A stretch of DNA of 64,000 nucleotides from Lentibacter algarum (GCF_040580765.1 NZ_CP158687.1:2852001-2916000), one strand, 5' to 3'; shown: positions 28,479 through 37,649, numbered from the stretch's first letter. Notes: generated from the sequence alone by a model not told the origin. Numbers and translations are program-made.

Positions 28479-29402
28479 CTAACCTTGTGGTGTCATTCCG
28501 CGCCGCGCACGGCCACGCTCCAGACCAAGCTGGTGTTCCCGCCAGATGATGATCACTCCTGCCAGAATGACAAGAGCGGCGCCGCCAATAGTGCGCAGAT
28601 CTGGGATTTCGTTGAAAAAGAACATCCCAATCAAGATCGCAAACAGCATTGAGGCATAGTCAAATGGTGCAACGACAGACGCAGGCGCAAAACGGTAAGC
28701 CGAGGTCAAAAATATCTGGCCCATTCCGCCAAGTAAGCCTGCCAAGACCAAAAAGGCCGCCTCTTGCCCCGTTGGCAGAACCCACCCAAACGGCAACGTC
28801 AAAAGTGAAAGACTTGCCGAAGTCACCGAGAAGTAAAACACAATCGCCGAGGTCTGCTCGCTCTGTACAAGCTTGCGAATATAGATCTGCGCCAGCGCAG
28901 CACAGAGCGCCCCAGTGAGAACAAGCATCGCTCCCAGCGCCGCAGTCTTTTCGACAGTATCACCAGAAAACGCGCTGAGCCTCGGCCCCAAAACGATCAA
29001 GACACCAACCATCCCAAGCGCTACAGCTCCAAGCCGAAACAAGCGGACTTGCTCACCCAGAAACATCGCCGCCAAAATAACCGTCATCAAAGGCGCCGCA
29101 TATCCGATTGCCGTCACCTCAGGCAGCGGCAACAGGCCCAACCCAGCAAAGCCAAGTCCCATCGCCGCTGTGCCAACAAACCCGCGCCAGAAATGTCCCA
29201 TAGGCGAAGCCGCCTTCAGCCCTGTGCGCAGATCACCCCGCACCGCGAGCCAAGCAAGGATCACAGGCAGCGCAAAAACTGAGCGAAAGAAAACAGCCTG
29301 CCCCGCAGGCACATGCTGTGCCGTCGCCTTAATAAGCGAAGCCATCGTGATAAAGGTGATGACAGAGCAAATCTTGAGAGCGATGCCTTTGAGCGGGTGC
29401 AT
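28479..29402 (-). CDS. EamA/DMT-family transporter
   Basis: 307 residues from ATG 29402 (AAAGGAA site). Ten hydrophobic helices form two EamA repeats, with the repeat hallmark FFRSVFALP early and APFDYASMLFAILIG late. Drug/metabolite exporters of this family move amino acids, nucleosides or other small molecules; the substrate is unknown. It lies 9 bp upstream of the TPP enzyme on the same strand and may share its transcript. Divergent from matB. Confidence 0.88.
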   Translation of the reverse strand: MHPLKGIALKICSVITFITMASLIKATAQHVPAGQAVFFRSVFALPVILAWLAVRGDLRTGLKAASPMGHFWRGFVGTAAMGLGFAGLGLLPLPEVTAIGYAAPLMTVILAAMFLGEQVRLFRLGAVALGMVGVLIVLGPRLSAFSGDTVEKTAALGAMLVLTGALCAALAQIYIRKLVQSEQTSAIVFYFSVTSASLSLLTLPFGWVLPTGQEAAFLVLAGLLGGMGQIFLTSAYRFAPASVVAPFDYASMLFAILIGMFFFNEIPDLRTIGGAALVILAGVIIIWREHQLGLERGRARRGMTPQG

Positions 29403-29512
29403 TGGGCGTTCCTTTTGGCGTGACCATTGCGTGCACACGATCCAAGGTCAATTCCTCTCTTGCACTCGCGCTTACGCACGCGCAGGATTGGTGCGCAAGT
29501 TCGAGAGGTCCA

Positions 29513-31009
29513 ATGCCAGATAACTATCTCTTTTCCCGCCTAACGGCTTATGCCAAAGCCCACCCTGACAAGGCCTTCGCCGAGCAGCCAGATGCGCCGT
29601 CACAAAGCTATGGGGCAACTCTGCACAATGCCCTGCGCCTCGCGGCTGTCCTCACAGAGGCAGGCCTCAACCCGGGCGATCGCGTTGCGGTGCAGGTCGA
29701 CAAATCTCTCACCGCCATCGAGCTTTATCTCGCAACAGTCGCCGCAGGCGGCATCTTCCTGCCGCTCAACACCGCCTATACCGCGAGCGAGCTTGCCTAT
29801 TTCCTTGATGACGCCGCGCCCAGCATCGTTGTCTGCGATCCTGACCGCGAAAGCGAAATCACTCCGCTGGCAAACACTGCGCGCCTTTTCACCCTCGACA
29901 AACGCGGCCATGGTACACTCACTGCTGCACTTACAGACATGATCATAACGCCTGTCCCCCGCAGCGCTGACGACCTCGCGGCAATCCTCTACACCTCAGG
30001 GACGACAGGCCGCTCCAAAGGCGCTATGCTTAGTCACGACAACCTCTATTCAAACTCGGCAGCCCTGAAAGATCATTGGCGCTTTACCGAAAATGATGTG
30101 CTCATCCATGCTCTTCCGATTTTTCATACCCATGGACTCTTTGTCGCCACAAACATCGCTCTGATCTCTGGCGCGACCTTAAACTTCATGAATGGCTTCT
30201 CGGCCGAACAGATCATAGCCGCCCTTCCCACGTCGACGTGTCTCATGGGCGTGCCCACATTTTACACCCGCCTTTTGCAAGACCCACGGCTCACGCCGGA
30301 ACTCTGCGCCAATATGCGCCTCTTCGTCTCTGGGTCTGCCCCCATGCTGGTTGACACCCACGAGCAATGGCAGGCCCGCACAGGCCACAGAATACTAGAG
30401 CGCTACGGCATGACTGAAACCAATATGAACACCTCAAACCCGTATGACGGCGAGCGCCGCGCTGGAACAGTCGGTATGCCTCTTCCCGGTGTGGAGCTTC
30501 GGATCATGGAAGCCGAAAGCGAAGTCGAACAAGGCGAAATCGGAACGATCGAAGTGCGCGGTCCCAATGTATTCAAAGGCTATTGGCAGATGCCTGAAAA
30601 AACAGCAGAAGAACTGCGCCCCGATGGCTGGTTTATAACGGGAGATCTTGGTCAAATCGATGCGGATGGCTACGTTAGTATCGTCGGGCGCGGCAAAGAC
30701 CTGATCATCACAGGCGGCTTCAATGTTTATCCAAAAGAACTCGAGAGCCTGATCGATGATATCGATGGCGTCCTTGAAAGCGCCGTAATCGGCGTTGCAC
30801 ATCCTGACTTCGGCGAAGCCGTCGTTGCCGTCGTTGTCCCTTCAAGCCCCGCGCTATCAGCAGAGGCTGTCCAAGCCGTCGCCGCTGAAAAGCTTGCAAA
30901 GTTCAAACAGCCCAAACACGTCTTGCTGCTCTCCGAGCTACCACGCAACACCATGGGCAAGGTCCAGAAGAAGGCTCTGCGCGACACCTACGCAAATCTC
31001 TTTACCTAA
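29513..31009 (+). CDS. matB: Malonyl-CoA synthetase-like acyl-CoA synthetase
   Basis: 498 residues from ATG 29513 (GAGAGG site). AMP-binding P-loop YTSGTTGRSKGAML at 160-173, YGMTETNMNTSNPYDGERR, ITGDLG, and the C-terminal catalytic Lys483 in NTMGKVQKK. Length and the YGMTETNMN..Y-GERR block resemble MatB, which makes malonyl-CoA from malonate, CoA and ATP. Methylmalonate may also be used. No malonyl-CoA decarboxylase or malonate transporter is adjacent. Confidence 0.85.
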   Translation: MPDNYLFSRLTAYAKAHPDKAFAEQPDAPSQSYGATLHNALRLAAVLTEAGLNPGDRVAVQVDKSLTAIELYLATVAAGGIFLPLNTAYTASELAYFLDDAAPSIVVCDPDRESEITPLANTARLFTLDKRGHGTLTAALTDMIITPVPRSADDLAAILYTSGTTGRSKGAMLSHDNLYSNSAALKDHWRFTENDVLIHALPIFHTHGLFVATNIALISGATLNFMNGFSAEQIIAALPTSTCLMGVPTFYTRLLQDPRLTPELCANMRLFVSGSAPMLVDTHEQWQARTGHRILERYGMTETNMNTSNPYDGERRAGTVGMPLPGVELRIMEAESEVEQGEIGTIEVRGPNVFKGYWQMPEKTAEELRPDGWFITGDLGQIDADGYVSIVGRGKDLIITGGFNVYPKELESLIDDIDGVLESAVIGVAHPDFGEAVVAVVVPSSPALSAEAVQAVAAEKLAKFKQPKHVLLLSELPRNTMGKVQKKALRDTYANLFT

Positions 31010-31041
31010 AGCGTCTTGGCTTCCTCTTTCAGGCTATATCC

Positions 31042-31743
31042 TTAGTCCGGCGCGAGCATATACCCCGCCCCTCGAACCGTCTGCAAATACCGCGGCTGCT
31101 TGGGGTCACGTTCAATCTTGCGCCGCAATCGCGTGATCTGCACATCAATTGCCCGCTCCTGCGCCTGCCCACGGTCGCGGCCAAGCTCTTCCACAAGCGT
31201 AACACGGCTGATCGCCTCACCCACGGCTGCGGAAAAAATTTTCATAAGCTGGTTCTCGGTGGCCGTCAGTCGTATGGGGTCTTCCCCCTGCCAAAGCTCG
31301 CCACGCTCGATATCATAGCTAAACGCGCCCAGCCCCAAGACTTTGGGGCGAATCTGCTCTGCCACGACTTCAGGCACCCGCCGCAAAATAGCGTTGATCC
31401 TAAGCAAAAGCTCCTTGGGCTCAAAAGGCTTGGCAAGATAGTCATCCGCGCCCGCCTCAAGCCCAACAATACGGTCTTCCGTCTCGCCTCGCGCTGTCAG
31501 CAGCAAAATCGGAACCTGAGATGACTCCCGCACAGACCGCGTCAGGTCGATACCGGTTTCTCCAGGCATCATCACATCCATAACGATCAGATCAAAATCG
31601 AGCCCCGCCAAAAGGCGTCGCGCGTGTGCAGCGTCCCGCGCCCCCGAAACCAGAAACCCAGCGCGCATCAGAAACTTCTGTAAAAGCATCCTGATCCGCT
31701 CGTCATCATCCACAATCAGAAGGTGCGCATCGACGTCATTCAT
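31042..31743 (-). CDS. petR: OmpR-type response regulator (PetR-like)
   Basis: 233 residues. Receiver with Asp12-14, phospho-site Asp56 (IVMDVMMPGETG), the K in YLAKPFEPKE, and a winged helix ending QTVRGAGYMLAPD. It overlaps the MarR-type gene upstream by 4 bp. This MarR-then-regulator order matches petP-petR of Rhodobacter capsulatus, which there precede petABC (cytochrome bc1). No petABC or partner kinase lies in this window, so the name rests on order and type. Confidence 0.82.
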   Translation of the reverse strand: MNDVDAHLLIVDDDERIRMLLQKFLMRAGFLVSGARDAAHARRLLAGLDFDLIVMDVMMPGETGIDLTRSVRESSQVPILLLTARGETEDRIVGLEAGADDYLAKPFEPKELLLRINAILRRVPEVVAEQIRPKVLGLGAFSYDIERGELWQGEDPIRLTATENQLMKIFSAAVGEAISRVTLVEELGRDRGQAQERAIDVQITRLRRKIERDPKQPRYLQTVRGAGYMLAPD

Positions 31744-32255
31744 TCACTCTTGTCCCTCAATGCACCGTACTTCTTGTGCAACTCTTTATCCATCATCGCC
31801 TCCAAGACCTGGCGAAACCCGCGCACAGCCTCTGGCCCTGCGGCACGATACGCATCTCTCATCCGCGCGCGCTGTACATCAGAAAGCTGACGTTCAAGGT
31901 CCGCTCCAGCCTCCGTCAAGAAAAGGTGGCGTTCGCGGCGATCGCTCCCACCGACTTTGCTCTCCACAAGGCCATCCTCCATCAAAGTACGCAAGACACG
32001 GTTAAGTGACTGTTTCGTGACTCCAAGTATCTCTAGCAGATTTTTCACAGTTGTGCCCGGTGCACGCGCCACAAAATGCACAGCCCTATGGTGGGCGCGG
32101 CCATAGTTCTGATCACGGTCGCGGTTGAGCTCTTCGAGAATACGATCAGGATCTGCCGTAAACCCGCGATAAGCAAAGAACATACCCTCAATGCCTTGCT
32201 GCAATTGCTCATCCGTCAGAAACAACAAGCCTTCGCCGCTGATAGGTTCACTCAT
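31740..32255 (-). CDS. petP: MarR-family regulator (PetP-like)
   Basis: 171 residues from ATG 32255; a GTG two codons upstream is the alternative. Winged-helix core about 55-140: GTTVKNLLEILGVTKQSLNRVLRTLMEDGLV is the HTH (blocks LLEILGVTKQSLNRVLR and LMEDGLV), and the wing is SDRRERHLFLTEAG. It is coupled to the PetR-like regulator and divergent from ilvE with a 155-bp gap. The ligand is unknown. Confidence 0.82.
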   Translation of the reverse strand: MSEPISGEGLLFLTDEQLQQGIEGMFFAYRGFTADPDRILEELNRDRDQNYGRAHHRAVHFVARAPGTTVKNLLEILGVTKQSLNRVLRTLMEDGLVESKVGGSDRRERHLFLTEAGADLERQLSDVQRARMRDAYRAAGPEAVRGFRQVLEAMMDKELHKKYGALRDKSE

Positions 32256-32352
32256 GATCACTCTCTTTCTCTTGTCCTTCCAATTTTAAGTCAGCTTTGT
32301 TGACATTCCAAGGCACGAATGGTAGCGATTCTCAGTTTTTGCGCAACTTTAT

Positions 32353-32371
32353 GTCCGCTTCGGACGTTTTT
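32353..32371 (+). terminator. Terminator-like hairpin in the ilvE leader
   Basis: Stem GTCCG-CTT-CGGAC (32353-32365) followed by G and five T (32367-32371), 39 bp before the ilvE start. The stem is short (5 bp), so it would be weak alone. A TTGACA hexamer at 32300 could be the upstream -35 box. It may be an attenuator or simply chance. Confidence 0.4.
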
Positions 32372-32410
32372 GACGCAACATTCTTAAACTGACGCGCGGA
32401 GGAGACCAAA

Positions 32411-33277
32411 ATGTCAGGCTATGATGATCGTGACGGCAAAATCTGGATGGATGGCAAACTCGTCGAATGGCGCGACGCCAATGTCCATATCCTGACCCAT
32501 GCTTTGCACTATGCCAGCTCTGTCTTTGAAGGCGAGCGTTGCTACAACGGCAAAGTCTTTCTGTCCCGCAAACATTCTGAACGCCTGCACAAATCAGGCG
32601 AGCTGATGGATATGAAGATCCCTTATACCATCGACGAAATCGAAGCCGCCAAACGCGCTGTGCTCGATGCCAACGGCCTGACAGACGCTTACGTGCGCGT
32701 TGTCGCATGGCGTGGCGCGGGCGAAGACATGGGCGTCTCAGCTGCGCGCAATGCGGTACGCATGGCCGTGGTCGCATGGGAATGGGGAAGCTACTACGGC
32801 GACGCCAAGTTCAAAGGCGCGAAGCTCGATATCGCCAAATGGAAGCGTCCCTCACCCGAAACAATCCCGACATCTGCCAAAGCAGCAGGCCTATACATGA
32901 TCTGCACCATGTCCAAACACGCCGCCGAGGCCAAGGGCTGCTCCGATGCGCTCTTCATGGATTACCGCGGCTATGTGGCAGAAGCGACGGGCGCCAATAT
33001 CTTCTTTGTCAAAGACGGAGAAGTTCACACCCCTGATCCAGACGCCATCCTGAACGGCCTGACGCGCCAGACCGTGATCAAGATGCTGGAAGAACGCGGC
33101 ATAAAAGTTCACGTCCGTCACATCATGCCCGAAGAGCTGGCTGATTTCGAACAATGCTGGCTCACAGGCTCCGCCGCAGAAGTCACACCCGTTGGCCAGA
33201 TCGGGGACTATACCTTCGAGGTTGGCGCCCTCACCCGCGAAATAGCAGAAGCCTACGACGCACTCGTGCGCAGCTAA
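32411..33277 (+). CDS. ilvE: Branched-chain amino acid aminotransferase
   Basis: 288-residue class IV PLP aminotransferase that makes Leu, Ile and Val from their keto acids. PLP lysine Lys157 is in IPTSAKAAGLYM, VAEATGANIFFV binds the cofactor phosphate side, and LTGSAAEVTPVGQI is the C-terminal block. ATG 32411 has CGGAGGAG upstream. Divergent from the petP/petR pair; a hairpin repeat follows. Confidence 0.95.
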   Translation: MSGYDDRDGKIWMDGKLVEWRDANVHILTHALHYASSVFEGERCYNGKVFLSRKHSERLHKSGELMDMKIPYTIDEIEAAKRAVLDANGLTDAYVRVVAWRGAGEDMGVSAARNAVRMAVVAWEWGSYYGDAKFKGAKLDIAKWKRPSPETIPTSAKAAGLYMICTMSKHAAEAKGCSDALFMDYRGYVAEATGANIFFVKDGEVHTPDPDAILNGLTRQTVIKMLEERGIKVHVRHIMPEELADFEQCWLTGSAAEVTPVGQIGDYTFEVGALTREIAEAYDALVRS

Positions 33278-33303
33278 ACCAACAGCCACTCGCACCCCTA
33301 GAT

Positions 33304-33382
33304 CTCTTTCTTTCTGAAAATATCCTGGGGGTGCGGGGGCTAGCCTCGCCTTAGTCGGGGTGCGCATAGCGCAATTCGATCC
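33304..33382. repeat. Convergent-gene hairpin repeat, copy 2
   Basis: Between ilvE and cobO. It shares the T-rich lead CTTTCTTTCTGAAAATATCCTGGGGG and the GCGCAATTCGATCCC tail with the other copies. The central stem is degenerate here (GGGGGCTAGCC...CGGGG), with an extra small stem TGCGC-ATA-GCGCA (33361-33373). Same orientation as copies 1, 3, 4 and 5. Confidence 0.7.
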
Positions 33383-33982
33383 CTAAAAGTCGACCCCGCG
33401 TTGCGCCTTGATGCCCGCTTTGTAGGGGTGCTTTACCTCCTCCATCACAGTCACCAGATCAGCGTAGTCCACAATCTCCTGTGGTGCGTTCCGTCCCGTC
33501 AGGATCACACCAGTCTTCGGGCTGCGCGCCTCTAGCGCCGCAATCACTGGCTCAACAGCGATTTGGTCGTAACGAAGAGAAATATTGATCTCGTCCAAGA
33601 CGATCAGATCATACTCTCCACTCTCCATCATTTGGCGTGCTTGGTTGAGTGCCGCTTCAGCCGCAGCGATATCGCGTGCGCGGTCCTGACTGTCCCAAGT
33701 GAAGCCCTCACCCATCATATGCCAGTCCACGCCGCCAAGTCGGTCAAAGAATTGCTTCTCGCCAGTAATCCATTTCCCTTTAACAAACTGCACGACGCCA
33801 ACCCGTTGCTTCCAGCCCAGCGCACGGGTGATCACTCCGAAAGCTGAGCTGCTCTTGCCCTTGCCATCGCCTGTATGAACAAGAACAAGCCCCTTTTCAG
33901 GGTCTCTCAACTCTTTCTGTTTCTCCTGATGCGCCGCCTGAACCGCTTTCATCTGCGCGCGATAATTCTCTGCCTCTGACAT
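33383..33982 (-). CDS. cobO: Cob(I)yrinic acid a,c-diamide adenosyltransferase
   Basis: 199 residues from ATG 33982 (AAGGGAG upstream; the upstream in-frame ATG is rejected). Transfers the adenosyl group from ATP to the corrinoid cobalt (CobA/CobO/BtuR type). P-loop HTGDGKGKSSSAFG at about 36-49, then QFVKGKW, and VLDEINISLRYDQI and LTGRNAP further on. No other cobalamin genes are adjacent, which fits either synthesis elsewhere or salvage. Confidence 0.94.
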   Translation of the reverse strand: MSEAENYRAQMKAVQAAHQEKQKELRDPEKGLVLVHTGDGKGKSSSAFGVITRALGWKQRVGVVQFVKGKWITGEKQFFDRLGGVDWHMMGEGFTWDSQDRARDIAAAEAALNQARQMMESGEYDLIVLDEINISLRYDQIAVEPVIAALEARSPKTGVILTGRNAPQEIVDYADLVTVMEEVKHPYKAGIKAQRGVDF

Positions 33983-34144
33983 TTTCTCTCCCTTCAATCG
34001 TTGCCACACCAACACAGAAACCGCAGTGAGTTTCCAGTCCAATCGGTTCAAAATTTCATCGTAAAATCACAGTCTCGGCACGCTTTGGTCAGACTTGCCT
34101 GTCACGCTTAGCGCCTAACACCGCTCAATAGGGAGACACACAGT

Positions 34145-34291
34145 TTGCATACGCGACGCATCCGCCTGTTCTCTGCGCTTGGCCTTGCCTTAGCGGGGAG
34201 CGCTCTTGCTGGAACGCTGCTCTCAGCTCTGCCAGAACCCGTTGCCAGCCTCTCGGGGCCGCCAAGGGTGTCTGTCGCGACGCTCAATTAG
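34145..34291 (+). CDS. Small exported peptide (hypothetical)
   Basis: A 48-codon frame starts at TTG 34145 with GGGAG about 9 nt upstream and ends at TAG 34291. It begins MHTRRIRLFSALGLALAGSA and is followed by LAGTLL, a basic N-terminus plus hydrophobic core typical of a signal peptide. The remaining tail of about 25 residues is Pro/Ser-rich. The end overlaps the stop of the convergent SDR gene by 8 bp. No family is recognised. It could be a remnant of a longer exported protein or not expressed. Confidence 0.4.
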   Translation: MHTRRIRLFSALGLALAGSALAGTLLSALPEPVASLSGPPRVSVATLN

Positions 34292-35054
34292 TGCTCTGAT
34301 AGCCGCGCTGGAGCTTGGCCATCCCGCCAATCCAACGGTCATAATCCATCACCTTTGCACGCAAATAAGCGTCTACTTTTGGATGCGGTAGAATCAGAAA
34401 ACGCTCGGCCTCGACTCCGTCGAGCGCTGCCTTCGCCACAGCTTCTGCACTCAAGACCCCATCAAGCGCAGCAGGATGGTCCGCCGCGCCTCTGATCATA
34501 TCCGTATCGACTCCCTGTGGGCAGAGAACCGAGACCCGTATTCCGTCATCACGATGCGCAATCGCAAGATTTTCGGCAAAGCCGATCGCCGCGTGTTTGG
34601 TTGTAGAATAAGCCGCACTCCCGATCTGGCTCAAAAGTCCTGCCGCCGAAGCGGTCTGAAGGAAGTGCCCGCCACCCCGCGCGCGCATCAGCGGAACAAG
34701 CACAGCGGCCGCATGCACATGGGCCATCACATTAACATCCCATGCGCGCTGCCACTCTAGGGCATCAGCGCCCGCCGCGTTGTCAAAATTCAGCGCACCC
34801 AATATGCCAGCATTTGAGCAAAAGAGGTCAATCGGCCCCGCATGAGCCTCGATCTGCTCAATCGTATCGCGGATCGCTTCTCGGTCTGAAACATCGCAAA
34901 TATAGCTGCTGTCCGCCCCCAGAGATCGAACCCCCTCAGACAGATCAAGGGCGGCCACATGGACCGCCCCTCTGTCTTTAAGCTCTCTCACCAATGCTGC
35001 GCCAATTCCCTTGGCCGCACCCGTGACAACAGCAATCTTGCCTGCAATCAGCAT
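34284..35054 (-). CDS. Short-chain dehydrogenase/reductase
   Basis: 256 residues. NAD(P) motif TGAAKGIG (11-18), NAG at 81-83, Ser136 and catalytic Tyr149/Lys153 in YSTTK. Last gene of the minus-strand polyamine-type ABC operon, starting 4 bp after the second permease, so it is probably made with the importer and may oxidise or reduce a catabolic intermediate of the imported compound. The substrate cannot be read from sequence. Confidence 0.88.
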   Translation of the reverse strand: MLIAGKIAVVTGAAKGIGAALVRELKDRGAVHVAALDLSEGVRSLGADSSYICDVSDREAIRDTIEQIEAHAGPIDLFCSNAGILGALNFDNAAGADALEWQRAWDVNVMAHVHAAAVLVPLMRARGGGHFLQTASAAGLLSQIGSAAYSTTKHAAIGFAENLAIAHRDDGIRVSVLCPQGVDTDMIRGAADHPAALDGVLSAEAVAKAALDGVEAERFLILPHPKVDAYLRAKVMDYDRWIGGMAKLQRGYQSTN

Positions 35055-35058
35055 TGTC

Positions 35059-36270
35059 TTAGCTGGGCGACATACCGCGCAGACGCTCTGAACGGCGGCG
35101 CAGAACTTCCAATGTCGTCAGAAGCGCAATCGAGATCACAACCAAAATCGTCGCCACAGCAAGGATCGTCGGACTGATCTGCTCACGCAGCCCCGTGAAC
35201 ATCTGCCAAGGAAGCGTCTTCTGGCTCGCTGAGCCAACAAACAGCACAACAACGACTTCGTCAAAGCTGGTGATGAAGGCAAACAGGCCGCCCGAGATTA
35301 CGCCTGGCAAAATCAGCGGCATCTGCACGCGGAAGAATGTTGTCACAGGGTCCGCACCCATATTCGCCGCCGCGCGCGTCAGCGAACGGTCAAAGCCCAC
35401 AAGCGTCGCGGTGACGGTGATGATCACAAAAGGAATGCCCAAAACAGCATGCGCAAGGATCACTTTGATATAGCCAACAAGGTTCTTATCGAGCCCAAGC
35501 GAGCCTTCCATCCAGTTTCCGATCTGGCTGTAGAAAAAGAACATACCCGTCGCCGAGATGATAAGCGGAACAATCATCGGCGAAATCATAATCGCCATAA
35601 TTGCGCGTCGACCCGGCACATGAGACTGGCTCAAGCCAATCGCCGCCAGCGTGCCCAGCGTCACAGAAATCACAGTCGCAATCGGCGCGATGATCAGTGA
35701 GTTCTTAAAGCTGCGCTGCCATTCGTTGTTGGTGAAAAAGTCTTGGTAGTGCTTGAGTGAGTATCCTGCAGGATCAAACCGAAGCATCTCTGGTGTGAAG
35801 GTAAAGAAGTTCTGCGCATTGAACGACAGGGGCAGAACCACAAGGATGGGTGTGATCAGGAAAATGAAGATCACAGCACAGATCATGCGGAAGCCGAAAT
35901 ACCACAGCACCTGATACCAAGTCAGATAGGGTGCGATGTATGAACGGTAGCGCCCTTCATAAGCCCAGTAGATGAGCCAACCCGCGACTGCGCCAAGAAT
36001 ACCGCCGATCACAGCCAGAGGAATACCCCCCCCCGCAAAGCCCAAGACGCCGCCCGCAACAAACGTTATGCCACGCCCGATGCGTTCGTTTTTCAGGATG
36101 GTGATATAGACAAACGCCAGCGCAATCATCAGCGTCGCGCCAACCACAACACCGATAGGGCCTGAGCCGTTCGCCGTGCCCAAAAAGAGCCCGAAGAACG
36201 CACCAAAGCCGCCAGTGATCATTGCAACAAGCCAGAATGGTTTGCGAGAAATAGGAGTGAGTGCTGCCAT
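35059..36270 (-). CDS. Polyamine-type ABC transporter permease (PotC-like)
   Basis: 403 residues, longer than the usual 260-300 because about 125 extra N-terminal residues form three or four additional helices. The C-terminal part is a standard type I permease with the EAA-like loop AAANMGADPVTTFFRVQMPLILPG and final helices. It overlaps nothing but is 5 bp from the PotB-like gene upstream and 4 bp from the SDR downstream. PotC-like by position (second permease) and by the SFDEVVVVLFVG block. Confidence 0.88.
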   Translation of the reverse strand: MAALTPISRKPFWLVAMITGGFGAFFGLFLGTANGSGPIGVVVGATLMIALAFVYITILKNERIGRGITFVAGGVLGFAGGGIPLAVIGGILGAVAGWLIYWAYEGRYRSYIAPYLTWYQVLWYFGFRMICAVIFIFLITPILVVLPLSFNAQNFFTFTPEMLRFDPAGYSLKHYQDFFTNNEWQRSFKNSLIIAPIATVISVTLGTLAAIGLSQSHVPGRRAIMAIMISPMIVPLIISATGMFFFYSQIGNWMEGSLGLDKNLVGYIKVILAHAVLGIPFVIITVTATLVGFDRSLTRAAANMGADPVTTFFRVQMPLILPGVISGGLFAFITSFDEVVVVLFVGSASQKTLPWQMFTGLREQISPTILAVATILVVISIALLTTLEVLRRRSERLRGMSPS

Positions 36271-36275
36271 GGTCT

Positions 36276-37547
36276 TTACCCCAGTTTCACGTTGTCGATG
36301 CCAACGATCTTATCGTAGGCCCAGTAGAGAATGAGTACCGCTCCAAGCAGGATCGAGCCAAGTGCAGCTGCGAGCCCCCAGTTGAGCGATGTCGAAATGT
36401 GGTAGGCGATCCGGTTGGAGATAAAGACGCCTTTGTTGCCGCCAACGATCTCAGGCGTGATGTAGTAACCAATCGCCAAGATAAACACGAGAATAGAGCC
36501 CGCACCGATCCCCGGAATAGACTGCGGGAAATAGACCCGCCAAAACGCCGTCCAGTTGGTTGCGCCAAGGCTCTTGGCCGCGCGCAAATAGGTTGGCTGG
36601 ATCGTCTGCATCACCGAATACATCGGCAAGATCATGAACGGCAGCAGGATGTGCGTCATCGCAATGATCGTGCCGGTCGCGTTGTTGATAATGATAAGCC
36701 TGTCATCATCCGCCAGAAAGCCAAGCCAGACCAAGACGTCGTTAATGACACCTTGCTGTTGCAACATCACTTTCCAAGCCGAGGTCCGCACAAGAAGCGA
36801 AGTCCAGAATGGCAAAAGGACAAGGATCATCAGGAGGTTCGCTTGACGCGCTGGCAAATTAGCCAAAATCCATGCCACGGGATACCCAAGCAAGACACAC
36901 AGTGAGGTGATCACAAGAGACATCCACATCGTCCGCCCAAACAGCTTCAGCAGAACCCGCTTGTCTTCGTCTTGCACTTGCGCGCCATCAGGCGTGCGCT
37001 TCATATCGACAGCATTGAGAAAGTAGCCATTGGTGAACTTTACAGAATGAGTCTGCATCGTCTTCCAAGTCTCGACTTTGCCCCAGTCTTTGTGTGTGTC
37101 GATCAAGAGCTCTTTAAACGGCCCGCCATTTTCAAGATCAAACTTCTTCGCGACACGCCCGGTCTTCCGAAACAGCGATGAGAAACCGCTCTCTTCGTAG
37201 TTCAGTCGTCCACCAATCCGCGTGTGAGATTTCTCAGCAGCGGCCGCCTTCATATCGCGCGCAAGAGCGGCGTAAACCGCCTCATCAGGCAACTCGCCCT
37301 GAGACGCATCCCAATTTTTCAGCGCTGCCACAGTGTAGGGCATTGTCTCATCAACGATACGGTTGTCCACAGAGCGGAACAGCATCGAAACAATCGGGAT
37401 GATGAAAGAGATCAGCACAAAAATAAGCAGCGGCGCAATCAGCATGAGTGCGCGGGTTTTTTCAACCCTCAGCGCGCGCGCCAAGCTCTTCTTGAGCGGC
37501 GTGCCGTCTGCGGCCAGCACTGGCCCGTTTGTCTTCGTGTCGCTCAT
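36276..37547 (-). CDS. Polyamine-type ABC transporter permease (PotB-like)
   Basis: 423 residues. TM1 is at about 33-57 and the next helix only at about 205-227, so an unusually long periplasmic segment of about 150 charged residues separates them. The rest follows PotB, with the EAA-like loop LRAAKSLGATNWTAFWRVYFPQSIPG. First permease of the operon. A hairpin region separates it from the binding-protein gene upstream, which may lower its expression relative to that gene. Confidence 0.88.
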   Translation of the reverse strand: MSDTKTNGPVLAADGTPLKKSLARALRVEKTRALMLIAPLLIFVLISFIIPIVSMLFRSVDNRIVDETMPYTVAALKNWDASQGELPDEAVYAALARDMKAAAAEKSHTRIGGRLNYEESGFSSLFRKTGRVAKKFDLENGGPFKELLIDTHKDWGKVETWKTMQTHSVKFTNGYFLNAVDMKRTPDGAQVQDEDKRVLLKLFGRTMWMSLVITSLCVLLGYPVAWILANLPARQANLLMILVLLPFWTSLLVRTSAWKVMLQQQGVINDVLVWLGFLADDDRLIIINNATGTIIAMTHILLPFMILPMYSVMQTIQPTYLRAAKSLGATNWTAFWRVYFPQSIPGIGAGSILVFILAIGYYITPEIVGGNKGVFISNRIAYHISTSLNWGLAAALGSILLGAVLILYWAYDKIVGIDNVKLG

Positions 37548-37649
37548 AATCGTCCCCGTTTCGTCTCGGTCGTTGGTCGCGTTTAAGGTCTTTTCGCCTC
37601 ATGCGTTTTGAATAAGGCTCGCTCAGAGCCACATACAAAACGCAAGGAA

